Below are positions 1 to 9,900 of a DNA stretch of 64,000 nucleotides, piece by piece. Every line of letters begins with the position of its first letter. The stretch's first letter is position 1. Both the position numbers and the translations under genes were made by a program. The stretch covers positions 1,178,001-1,242,000 of the forward strand of contig OZ237744.1 in the NCBI GenBank assembly GCA_965178125.1. The letters are read 5' to 3'. Under the pieces are notes generated by a model. It did not search any database and had not been told where the DNA came from. It was given only the letters and a program-made list of their open reading frames with translations. Origin of the DNA: Bilabrum cf. latius (Eukaryota; Bigyra: Bicosoecida; Bigyra; Bicosoecida).

Positions 1-1106
1 TCGCCCTCTCCGCCCCTCTTGCCCGCCCCTGCCCCCAGCACCCGCTCCCGCACGGACCCCAGGAGCATGGCGCCCACCTCCCGCACCGCCGTGTCGTTGC
101 TACCCCCGATGCCCGCGCTGATGCTGTCCATCGCCGGGTCGAACCGGCTGTTCATCACGAACAGCGGAACATCCACGCGCGGCGCCGAGTCCTCGGGCAG
201 GACGCACACCACGCTCGGGTCCTTGCCCCCCTGCAGCGCCTCTTCGACGCAGTTCTGGTTGAGCGCGGCCGTGTTGTTCATGGCCCGGCTGATCCACGTG
301 AGGGCGGCGGGCCAGGCGGGCTTGAGAGGGGTGGAGAGGAAGTACCCAGAGTCGGGGGCGGCGCGGACCGTGGCCTGCGGGATGCGGGACTGCAGGTAGT
401 CCGCGTGGTAGTACGTGGCCAGGCCGCCGGCCGAGGCGCCCCCCACGATGGCGTGTGAGGCTTCGCCTAGGTTGAAGCGGGCGTGCAGATCGTCCAGCAC
501 CGACTGAAGGATGCGAAAGCCGCGGTAGTACATGGTCCTGGGCTTGCCGTCGTACACCACTTCCACAACCGTCTCGTTGTTACCGGAAAAAGACCCACCG
601 TCGCAGTATTCCAAAAAAACCTTGTTCCAATCGTGCGTGAGAGGGTCAACACTCGGGTCGTTGTTCATGAGGCCCCCGCACCAGCGCGAGCCCAAGCAGG
701 ACGGTATGTACTGGTAGTTCATCGTGGCATTGTAGGCCGACAGGTTACCCGGCATCATGTTTCCCGATTCGCGCAAGAAGCACGCCGGATCTGAACTTCC
801 CAAATAGCACTTCTCGCTAAACGCTCGCTTGGCGCACGAGCTCTCCGATTCGCACCAACCACCACCCTCAAAATGAAACGACCACTTTGTGGCATTCTTC
901 GAATGCGGCTCCGCCAGGTTGATCCAGTATCGCCCTGGCGTACCATCCAAGCAGCGAGCTCCATTGGATTCGACGTACTTCGAAAGCAACTGCGCATGGA
1001 ACAGGTTTGGCTCAGCAGCCGCATGCACAGCTGCTACGATAGGAAAGAGCAGTGCGCACGGAATGGTACTGACCATCATAGTCGTTAATGTTTCGATAGC
1101 TATCAT
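1..1106 (-). CDS. pectin acetylesterase / Notum-family hydrolase, copy A (3' end cut by window edge)
   Basis: The minus-strand frame is open from the ATG at 1104-1106 to the window edge, so the C-terminus is missing. It is nearly identical to the complete copy at 1474-2856, offset by 1750 bp. The N-terminus is a hydrophobic signal peptide, pointing to secretion. The nucleophile elbow reads GASAGG, matching the GxSAGG motif of plant pectin acetylesterases and animal Notum, which are alpha/beta-hydrolase carboxylesterases. Copy B has GDSAGG at this spot. A second local difference is FLEYCDGG here against WMQYCDGG in copy B. No TAG codon occurs in the visible part. The substrate is unknown; deacetylation of a cell-wall or extracellular glycan is the family-based guess. 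Confidence 0.85.
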   Translation of the reverse strand, partial: MIAIETLTTMMVSTIPCALLFPIVAAVHAAAEPNLFHAQLLSKYVESNGARCLDGTPGRYWINLAEPHSKNATKWSFHFEGGGWCESESSCAKRAFSEKCYLGSSDPACFLRESGNMMPGNLSAYNATMNYQYIPSCLGSRWCGGLMNNDPSVDPLTHDWNKVFLEYCDGGSFSGNNETVVEVVYDGKPRTMYYRGFRILQSVLDDLHARFNLGEASHAIVGGASAGGLATYYHADYLQSRIPQATVRAAPDSGYFLSTPLKPAWPAALTWISRAMNNTAALNQNCVEEALQGGKDPSVVCVLPEDSAPRVDVPLFVMNSRFDPAMDSISAGIGGSNDTAVREVGAMLLGSVRERVLGAGAGKRGGEG

Positions 1107-1473
1107 GATGCTAATTCGTCAAGTTCGAAGGCAACACGGTGAGAAGATACTGTGCGGTGATGAAGCTGGTCGCCGATCATCATCGTCGCAACAAATTGGG
1201 TCCACCTCGCGGGGTCCTGCACAGAGTACCGGTGTCAATTTTTGAGTGTTTGATGACTTCGAGTAATACACATAGTGTAAATTATTATCACTACATGGTC
1301 AAATTTTGAAATAAATGCATAAGACGTGAAATATCCGGGCCCAAAGAGAACTGCTTTCGCCTCGACCAGCCTGCACCACCCCACGTAGCTCTATTGTCTG
1401 CTCTTTAGAAAAACCTACTAGCCTGCAACCGCCTGGGTATCTTTTTTGATACTACGGCCGTGACCCCGCCCCC
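1107..1473. other. spacer between the tandem esterase copies
   Basis: This 367-bp stretch lies between the stop of copy B and the start of copy A. About 1230-1330 is AT-rich compared with the surrounding GC-rich DNA, so it probably holds the promoter of copy A and the 3' end of copy B. No coding frame is recognisable. Confidence 0.6.
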
Positions 1474-2856
1474 TCACTGGCCCCCGCTGCAGCAGTCCTC
1501 GCACGGGTAGTCCGCCCCCTGCAGCCACAGCCGCGACCCGGGCACGAGGCCCCCGCCCCCCGCAGGCGCACCTGCATCCAGCCACCGCCACCACCGATCC
1601 GCAGCCACCGCCCCCGTGGATCCCTCAATCGTCACATTGAAGTCGTCAAACTTGCCCCCAGGCCCCAGCACCTGCCCCTGCCCCCACTGCCCGCAATGCT
1701 CGTGGCACGCTGTGATGAACGCCACGTTGCGGCTGACGTCGTGACCCTGCCACTCGCCCTCTCCGCCCCTCTTGCCCGCCCCTGCCCCCAGCACCCGCTC
1801 CCGCACGGACCCCAGGAGCATGGCGCCCACCTCCCGCACTGCCGTGTCGTTGCTACCCCCGATGCCCGCGCTGATGCTGTCCATCGCCGGGTCGAACCGG
1901 CTGTTCATCACGAACAGCGGAACATCCACGCGCGGTGCCGAGTCCTCGGGCAGGACGCACACCACGCTCGGGTCCTTGCCCCCCTGCAGCGCCTCTTCGA
2001 CGCAGTTCTGGTTGAGCGCGGCCGTGTTGTTCATGGCCCGGCTGATCCACGTGAGGGCGGCGGGCCAGGCGGGCTTGAGAGGGGTGGAGAGGAAGTACCC
2101 AGAGTCGGGGGCGGCGCGGACCGTGGCCTGCGGGATGCGGGACTGCAGGTAGTCCGCGTGGTAGTACGTGGCCAGGCCGCCGGCCGAATCACCGCTCACG
2201 ATGGCGTGCGAGGCTTCGCCTAGGTTGAAGCGGGCGTGCAGATCGTCCAGCACCGACTGCAGGATGCGAAAGCCGCGGTAGTACATGGTCCTGGGCTTGC
2301 CGTCGTACACCACTTCCACAACTGTCTCGTTGTTGCCGGAAAAAGACCCACCGTCGCAGTACTGCATCCAAACCTTGTTCCAATCGTGCGTGAGAGGGTC
2401 GACACTCGGGTCGTTGTTCATGAGGCCCCCGCACCAGCGCGAGCCCAAGCAGGACGGTATGTACTGGTAGTTCATCGTGGCATTGTAGGCCGACAGGTTA
2501 CCCGGCATCATGTTTCCCGATTCGCGCAAGAAGCACGCCGGATCTGAACTTCCCAAATAGCACTTCTCGCTAAACGCTCGCTTGGCGCACGAGCTCTCCG
2601 ATTCGCACCAACCACCACCCTCAAAATGAAACGACCACTTTGTGGCATTCTTCGACTGCGGCTCCGCCAGGTTGATCCAGTATCGCCCTGGCGTACCATC
2701 CAAGCAGCGAGCTCCATTGGTTTCGACGTACTTCGAAAGCAATTGCGCATGGAACAGGTTTGGCTCAGCAGCCGCGTGCACAGCTGCTACGATAGGAAAG
2801 AGCAGTCCACACGGAATGGTACTGAGCATCATAGTCGTTAATGTTCCAATAGCCAT
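1474..2856 (-). CDS. pectin acetylesterase / Notum-family secreted hydrolase, copy B
   Basis: A 460-residue carboxylesterase. I start it at the ATG at 2854-2856, not the upstream ATG at 2961, because this gives a clean signal peptide (short N-terminus, a hydrophobic run, then an Ala-rich cleavage region) and matches the start of copy A. Family marks are an early FEGGGWC oxyanion-region motif, the elbow GDSAGG with the catalytic Ser, an Asp in SRFDPAMD, and a His in CHEHCG, giving a complete Ser-Asp-His set. Many Cys pairs fit a disulfide-bonded secreted enzyme. The stop is TGA. It forms a head-to-tail duplicate with copy A, and its start lies 113 bp from the divergent RWD gene. The substrate cannot be told from sequence. 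Confidence 0.88.
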   Translation of the reverse strand: MAIGTLTTMMLSTIPCGLLFPIVAAVHAAAEPNLFHAQLLSKYVETNGARCLDGTPGRYWINLAEPQSKNATKWSFHFEGGGWCESESSCAKRAFSEKCYLGSSDPACFLRESGNMMPGNLSAYNATMNYQYIPSCLGSRWCGGLMNNDPSVDPLTHDWNKVWMQYCDGGSFSGNNETVVEVVYDGKPRTMYYRGFRILQSVLDDLHARFNLGEASHAIVSGDSAGGLATYYHADYLQSRIPQATVRAAPDSGYFLSTPLKPAWPAALTWISRAMNNTAALNQNCVEEALQGGKDPSVVCVLPEDSAPRVDVPLFVMNSRFDPAMDSISAGIGGSNDTAVREVGAMLLGSVRERVLGAGAGKRGGEGEWQGHDVSRNVAFITACHEHCGQWGQGQVLGPGGKFDDFNVTIEGSTGAVAADRWWRWLDAGAPAGGGGLVPGSRLWLQGADYPCEDCCSGGQ

Positions 2857-2969
2857 CGCATTCGGCCATTGTTGCGAGCTGATTTGCACCGCCGTGAGGC
2901 AAGAACATACGAACAGCCAGTGAACTACAGTGTTTGGGACATCGAGCTGGAAAAGTTGCACTTCCCATT
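2857..2969. promoter_or_regulatory. short bidirectional promoter region
   Basis: Only 113 bp separate the divergent start codons of the esterase (minus) and the RWD-domain gene (plus). The two must share or overlap promoter elements. No TATA box or other motif could be assigned with confidence. Confidence 0.45.
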
Positions 2970-5375
2970 ATGGCAGTAGACCAGTCGGGGACATCGGTGT
3001 TTGATAGCGAGATGGTCGTCGTCAGATCCATGTATGGCGAAGACGGCGTAAGACCACTAGGCGAACAGAGCTATAGGGTTGCATTTCGGTGCGACGATGC
3101 AAACATTCCGTTTGATTCCATATTTCCGAACGGTGTGCACCTAGTGGTTGCGGCACCTCCGTCGTACCCGGCCTAGCCTGCGGTTTTTTCCGTGATGCCA
3201 GATGATCCGGGATCGACCGGGGCCCCAGATATGATGGAAGTAGTGGAGGAATTTACTTCAGCAGCAGCCTTAGAATGCGCTGGAAGGCCACATGTAGTGG
3301 AAGTCCTTGGCAAACTGAATACATCATTCGCGCATTGTCTCGCGGAGGCAGCTCAGCAGGGTGCCAGTGGGGCGGCTGGCGAGCAAGAGGAAGACGAGGC
3401 CGCACCAGCGCCCGAAAGTGCCGCGGCAATGGGAAGCTCAGCTGCTGCTGCTGCCATGGACAGCGGCCCTTCCTCCGGGGCTGGATTTGGCGGGGATGAC
3501 ACGGGGATAGGGGCCGACAGTGCTGCGCGCGTGGGCGATGGCGGCGATGGCATGGGTGGAGAGGAGGAAGGCGTGGAAGGCGACGGGAACTTGAGGCAGA
3601 GGATGGCAGACGCGGCAGAAGCGGCGCGCGAATTCGGGGTGAGCCCCCCACCTGGGGGCGGGGGTCCGGGGGTGCACTCTCTTGCTGACGTGGGGGACGT
3701 GGACGGCGGTGACATGGGAGGGGATGGGTTTGGGGGAGGCAGCGATGCCGGAGACGCTGATAGCACTGGGGTCCTTGATGACGGTGAGGGCGAGATGGAT
3801 GCCATGGGCGGGGGCATGGGTGGGGGCACGGGTATGGGGGGGGCAGTGGGGGGAGGGATTGGCACGGGGATGGGCGGGGGCTTCGGGGATGATGACGCGA
3901 TCGAGATCCTGCCAGGGCAGCAGGACCTGGCCTCGATCGAGTCCCTGCTGGCCGTGCTGCCCTGGCGCTGTGCCAAGTGTGACGAGTGCAACTCGGGCGG
4001 GTGCCTGTGCTCAAAGTGCGGGTTTGACATGAGGTCGTTGGCATCGGATGCACCCGGCGCGGAGGCGGCTGCCCAGGAGGGCCCCGGGCTGGGGGCCGGT
4101 GTGGGTGTGGGGTCGGGGGGCGGGCCAGTGTCCGGGGCGGGGGGCGGGGCCGGTGGAGGGGCGCTGTCGTCGCACGAGATTGGTTTGGACGGTGGTGCGG
4201 CGGCGTTTGGGGGTCCAGCAGGTGCCGCTTCGATGGGCGGGCAGGGGCAGGGGCAGGGGTTCGTGCTGGTGGACTCCCACGGCCCGGGGGATGCGGTGGG
4301 TCCTGGTGGGGAACACAGGGAGAGCGAGGGAGATCGCTTGAAGCGGATGGCGATGGCGCGGAAGGCCGAGGCAAGGAGGAGGAGGGAACTGGGGCTAGAC
4401 ATGGGCGTGGGGATGGGCATTGGCAGTGGTGTGGGTGCGATGGGCAGTGGCAGGGTGGGGGAAGGCGGGCCGTCGGTGGACAGCGCTCTGTTCGGGGGTG
4501 ACGCAGTGGAGCTGGAGATGCTTGGGGCCGTCGGAGGGAAGAGCAGCGGTGCGGCGGGTGCATCGCACGGTGGTGCAGGGAGCTCGCGGGCGGGGGATGG
4601 CGCGGTGGACAGCGGGGGCAGCGCTTCGGGTGCATCGCACGGCAGCGCAGCAGCTGCTGCTAGGGCTACAGACGCAGCTCCAGGCGGCGCGGGATCCTAT
4701 TCCGACGCCTCGTCTGCCGCGGCTGCTTCGGGCGGCAGATTTCAGGAGCTCGGCTTTTTGGAGGGCGACGAGGACGAGTCCAACTTGCTTGTGGAGCACC
4801 CCCCTAGCGCGGTGGTGGGGGAGGGCTCCAGGGTGAACATCCGGTGCAGGGACTGCACGGCCATAGCGAGGGGTGTGCTGCCGCGGAGCAAGTGCTCCGT
4901 GTGCGGCGCCACTCTGGCCACCAGTGCGGAACTGGAGAAGGAGCGGCTGCAGCGGAGGCCGGCGATGGTCAAGATCGCGGAGGTGGGCGCCTCTGTGGAT
5001 CTCCTTGAGGACGACGTAGATGCGGCGGCAAGGAGGTGCGCCGAGTTGTTCGAGACACCAATGCCTGTCACAGGCTCGAGCTCAAGGTAGCAGGATCCTG
5101 CGGTTGCGACGGCCGCCGGGTCAGCCGCAGCTGGCTCCGGCGCGTCCAGCGGCGCGGGCACTTCGGACCCGCGGGGCCCCATATCCGGTCTGTGCAAAGA
5201 GGACCTGGGCAAGCGGGTGGAGCGCATGCTGGAGCGATGCGCGAGGGCCTAGATGCAGCTGGACGGGATCGAGGCGATGAGCGGGACGCCGGCCAGGGAC
5301 GCAAGGAAGGCGCAGGCGCACCGTGTTGGTGCACTGGAGAGGAGGCTGCAGGACATTCAGCTGTCACTGTCGTGA
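2970..5375 (+). CDS. RWD-domain protein with two zinc-ribbon-like motifs
   Basis: One open frame of 801 residues when TAG codons at 3174-3176, 5088-5090 and 5250-5252 are read as Gln; it ends at TGA 5373-5375. Residues ~10-125 look like an RWD domain: an acidic helix, beta strands, then a YPAQP turn and a closing amphipathic helix. The first TAG supplies the Q of YPAQP, the canonical RWD beta-turn region (YPxxPP). The middle is very Gly/Ala rich and probably disordered. Two Cys clusters (CAKCDEC...CSKCG near residue 331; CRDC...CSVCG near 624-646) look like zinc ribbons. The C-terminus is a predicted coiled coil. RWD proteins often bind ubiquitin-conjugating or eIF2-kinase partners; no specific orthologue is recognised. 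An alternative start is the in-frame ATG at 2934. Confidence 0.75.
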
Positions 5376-5490
5376 GAGGGCGCTGGAGAGGAGGCTGCAG
5401 GACATTCAGCTGTCACTGTCGTGAGAGGGCGCTGGAGAGGAGGCTGCAGGACATTCAGCTGTCACTCTCGTGAGGAGGCACTGGAGAGGA
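5327..5490 (+). repeat. 49-bp tandem repeat spanning the stop codon of the RWD gene
   Basis: The last 49 bp of the RWD coding region, including the TGA stop, recur in tandem. The TGA lies at 5373, 5422 and 5471, an exact 49-bp period, with the third copy slightly diverged. Because 49 is not a multiple of three, the frame cannot run through the copies. This puts duplicated coding sequence into the 3' UTR. Confidence 0.85.
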
Positions 5491-5614
5491 GAATTTAGCA
5501 GTACCGGCTTGCTGTTTCGTGCGATGGCGTGATTGGGCTGCTGGGTTCGACTCCGACTCGAGTTCATTCCAGCCAGTAACGACGATTCCGTAGATTAGAT
5601 GGATCCATTACTCA

Positions 5615-6846
5615 TCACACCACTTCTCCCGAGCCCCATCGGTCATCCCCGCTGCGGTCTTCGCCGCTGCCACCCTCCCATTCCCCCGCTTCGCCCTCCT
5701 CCTAGCCCAGGTCCACGGACTGGAGGTCGCCCGCACTGCCATTGCCAGTGCCCGGGGGACCCTCCGCATGCGTCTAGAGGCGTTGCTGGGCCCCGGCGAT
5801 GGCCGCCTGCCGCCCCAGGTTGCTCCCGCGAGAAGAGTTGCTAGGCGAGCGGTTGGTCGGACTCCCATGGGGCGGGGGCGGGGGAGGGGGCGGCTGGCCG
5901 TCGGCCTACACTCCTGCGACGGTCAGCGGGCTCACCGTCGCTCTCTCCTCGCCTTGCATCGCCGAGCCGCTCGCGCGGCTGTGCGCCAGCTTCTTCCTGT
6001 GCATCGGGCTCTAGGACCCCATCCATGTCATTTTCCTCGCATCCTTAGCACCCGCGCCTCCAAGGGCAGGCATGCTGCTCGCGGCACCCGCGCGCGGCAG
6101 ATGCGACTGCTGGATCCCACCAGCCGATTGACGGCTCGCAATCGGAGGTGATTGCCCCTATACAACACCTCCCATACTCGCAGTTCCACTCGGTTGCAAG
6201 CATGTAGGCTCGGCCCGCCGCTCTATGGTGGGAGAGGTCGAGACGACCTTCGACGTGGAACGCGGGGAAGCCTGTGAAGCGTTCGATCCGCGACGTTCGA
6301 GCCTCCTGCGCGCAGCTTGACACAGCCGTAGCATAGCAATATCAAGTTCGGGACAGTCGCCAACTGATTCGCTGCAGCAAGACAGGACTGCGGGAATTTC
6401 AACCGTTCGCTTGTAGAGGAGCCTACACGTCCCTTGCTCCAGCATGCTGTCACCTCCATGTAGGACCGACAAGGAAAACTCAGACTGGAATCCCATGCTT
6501 CCAGTGAACCGCATGCGAATCTCATTGGAGGAATTCTTCATGAGCGTGCAAGACACGTCGTACGAACGGTGCTGCTACTCAACCTTGAGTTTGAGATGCA
6601 GCTAGTCGAACTCGTTGGCACCAGTGCCACCAACTACCTGCAATATATAACATTCGGGTGAAATTGGCAGGGTACGGTTGATTGCATAGGCCTGTAGGTG
6701 GCAACAAGCAAATTCTGTGTCGTTCTAACCTCAATCCCGCTGTACAGCTCCTCCCACCGCTTGAGATCCTTAATAAGTTTGTAAACTGCATCTGTTTGTT
6801 CCATTATTCTAAAGACACTCTCATGGGTGCTGTGAGATGCCCCCAT
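5615..6846 (-). CDS. unknown protein, structured N-terminus and disordered acidic tail
   Basis: Two-exon model of 357 residues: exon 1 6730-6846, intron 6572-6729 (GTTAGA...GCAG), exon 2 5615-6571, in phase 0. Five TAG codons are read as Gln (6158-6160, 6011-6013, 5906-5908, 5774-5776, 5702-5704) and the gene ends in a double TGA TGA. Residues 1-120 are of mixed alpha/beta composition (a helix with LIKDLKRWEELYSGIE, then strands around RMRFTGSMGFQSEFSL) and look folded. The rest is Ser/Gly/Pro rich, with a run of eight Pro and an acidic tail. I do not recognise the family. The intron joins two frames that are otherwise unrelated, which supports the model. It is co-directional with the antiporter upstream, about 140 bp apart. 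Confidence 0.6.
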
Positions 6847-6986
6847 TCGCTCGAATTTGGTTTGGGAGAAATCTCGAGCAGACCAGACCTCGAGCGGACT
6901 CGCGAAGGTGGCCGAACTTCTTGAAGCTTCTCTGCGAGGTGGTCAGTTCGGACGGCTTTGGCCATCAATCAGCCTACCAACGCATG

Positions 6987-9900
6987 TCATCGCTCCCTCT
7001 ACAGACGCCTTTTCAGCGCTGCTTTCCGTATATCGTCTTTTCCGATTACGTCGTCCCCCTGCAGCACGTTTGTTTGGCTAGCTCGAGCCGTACCGATCTG
7101 GATGCGGTCCAAACCAATGGCCGGCGCCAGGTGCGGCGACTTCGATTGGGAAGAGGACCCCGCCCGGTGGCTTCCCATCGCGGCCTATCCATCGGGACCG
7201 CTGCTTCCCTATTGTGGTTGCAGCCCGCGCACGGGATCTCCTGCCCGGACCTGCGGCCTTCCCTTACCAATGGCAGTGTCACTCTAACTGGCTCTGCCTG
7301 TTGGCGCCCCAACTTGAAGTGCAGCAGAAGCAGCAACAGGGGTACCGGAGCCGTGCATCTCGTTCGGCTCCAAAAACGCTTGCAGCACAGCGGGATGGAT
7401 CGGTGTCCCGCCTTTATGTCCCCCTGAGGAGGAAGCCCCAACCCCAGCCCCAGCCCCATCACCAACACCGACCCCACCACGGGAGCCCCGCACCCCGTTA
7501 CCCACACCCGCGGTGGCAGACCTGCCCGCCGCAATGCCCCCCGCTGCCCCCACCCGCGCACCTGCAACTCCTGCTCCTCTACTGACCCCCCCCTCACCGC
7601 CCTCACCGCCACCGCCATCATCTCCCCCTCCCCCACCCACCTGCCTGCGCAGCGCAGACCGCCTGGCAGGCCCCGCGCTCGCCCGCCGCCCTGCCAGCTA
7701 GATGCCCCCCTCTGCGGGCCCCCTGGCCCCAGCCCCAGCCCCAGCCCCAGCCCCAGTTCCATGGATCCTCGCAAGCTCCAGCCCCATGCTTGCAGGCCCC
7801 AGGGAGGACGAGTGCCTCCGCATCGCGCTCTCCAGCGTGGCCCTGGACGCCACAACGGACCCAGAGGCCCGCCGCTTCACCGCGATCTTGCTGTCCTCCA
7901 TCGCCTCTGCCAGCACGTGACTCCCGGCCGAGTCCATCCTCTCGATGAAGATCAGCTGCTCCCTTTGCTTGCAGTACCTCGCCAGGATACCCTGCAGCGC
8001 GCGCTTCAGATCCTCGGCGGTGTGAACGGCCCGGGCCTGCTCCTCTTGCTCCGCGGGGGAGCCCGGCCGCAGCTGGGGAACAAGGGAGGAGGGAGGCGGG
8101 GGCACGGGGATGAGCCCGTCTTGGGCCTGCTCTTGTCCGCCGGCTGCCCCCGTGCTGCCTTCCTTGTGCCCCGACTCGGCGATGGACGACGACGTCGCAG
8201 CTGCTGCCCCACCGTTTTGCTTGCCACCGCTCCAGTCGTCCACCTCCTCACCGCCCTCCTCTCCCACGCTGCCAGCCCCGTCATCGTCCTCGTCCTGGCC
8301 CTCGCACGACGTGCCAGTTCTGTACTTGTACTAGCTTCCTGCTCCCATGCCCCCGCTTGCGCGAGACATCAGGCCGGTTCTCGAGTTGACCGAATCGTGC
8401 CTCTGCGCGCTCACGCCCCCTCTACTCCGCGGGCCAGGCACCCCCTCCTCCAGCGCCATGTGAGACGGGAGTGACGAGAGCCGACGGGCCGCAGCAACTG
8501 TTCCCCTCGGGCCCAGCTCCCCCAGCCCCCCCGGATCCCCACTGTTCCCCACCTCTACCACCACGCTCTCTGCCGCGCTCGCCTGCCGCCCCAGGTCACT
8601 AACACCCGGAGGGGCCTCCCCGCTCGCGACGCTCTGTCCCTTGCCCCGGTCCTCGCCCGGAACCCCGTCCTCGCCGTCCCCGTCCCCGTCCCCGTGGATG
8701 GGCGCCTGGCTGCAGTAAAAGACCAGGTCTGCATCCCCCGAAGCGTTGTACTGGATGTGCGCCCGCTGCACGTCGAACCCCTTCTCCGTGAGCAGCGCCG
8801 CGATGTCCGCCAGCGCCCTTCGGTCCGCGTTGGGAAAGCCCACCCCGATGCGCAGGAGGGTCTCCTCATCCACCAGGACGGGCCGCTCGTCGCAGGGGCA
8901 CCGGCTGGTCATGCCCCCGCCCAGGTCCGGCACCTTCACCATGGCCTCTCCCTTGGTCCCTTGTTCTCTGAGGAGGCTGGTGAGCACCTCCTTGACCTTG
9001 CGCCGTTGGGCCGCCGGGATGGCAGCCCCCGGATCGTCCGCCCTCCGCACGAACAGCACGTCCACGTCAGTATCGCCCTCCCGCTTCTTAGCGTCTGCGG
9101 TCACGATGTCCAGCTGCAGGTCACGCAGCTTGGACAAGATGTGCACGAACAGGCGGTCCCTGTGGCCCGCAGTCAGCTGAATCTCCAGCATGGACGTGTC
9201 CTCCTGCGCGATTGGCGTGAACACCACCGTCCCGTTCGGATCGTCCAACGCCTCGAGGGCCTCGTGCCTGACCTCGTCCAGCTTCTCCTACCCGACGTCT
9301 CCCGTCCCGTCCCTCGGGGCCACCGTGAACTGGAACACGTCCAGGTCACCGTCCGTCTCGCAGTTGGCCTCCACCACCTCCAGCTCAGCCACCCTGAAGA
9401 TGTCGAGCACCTCCAGCAGCACCCCCGGCCTGTGCAGGCCCTCCACCCTCACCCCGAAGGCGCCCACGGCGTGCTTGCCGTGCCGTTCCTCCGCCGCGCT
9501 CGCCTTGGGTCCGATGGAGTGGGACCGCATCACCTCCACTGCCGCCAGCCGCTGCTGCAGCACGTACTTGAACGCCAGAGGGGAGGCCACCGTGCACAGC
9601 AAGAAGGCCCAGATCACCGCGGCGTACACCTGCTCGTTCATCAGCGAGCGAGGCCCACCGCCAGGCCCCTCGCCCTCGGAGCCTGCCACCTCCGTGTTGA
9701 GCGCCACCTCAGCCACGAGGTAGGCGAACTCCCCGCGCGCCGCCATGGCCCACCCCACCACCCACATTTCTTGCGCGCCCAGGTGAAGAGCAGAGATCAG
9801 CTTGCCGCCCAGCGCGCCCGCCACCCCCAGCACCAGCCCCTGCCACACCGCCGTTGGGCTGAACAGCACGGCCACGGGAATGCTGAAGGCCACCGAGGCC

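Noticed and set aside
3253-4635. Long Pro/Arg/Ser-rich minus-strand frames opposite the RWD gene
   Set aside because: They are GC-rich antisense shadows with shadow composition; the plus strand holds the domain motifs.
5535-5570. tRNA T-arm-like sequence gggttcgactcc
   Set aside because: No matching acceptor, D or anticodon stems can be drawn around it.
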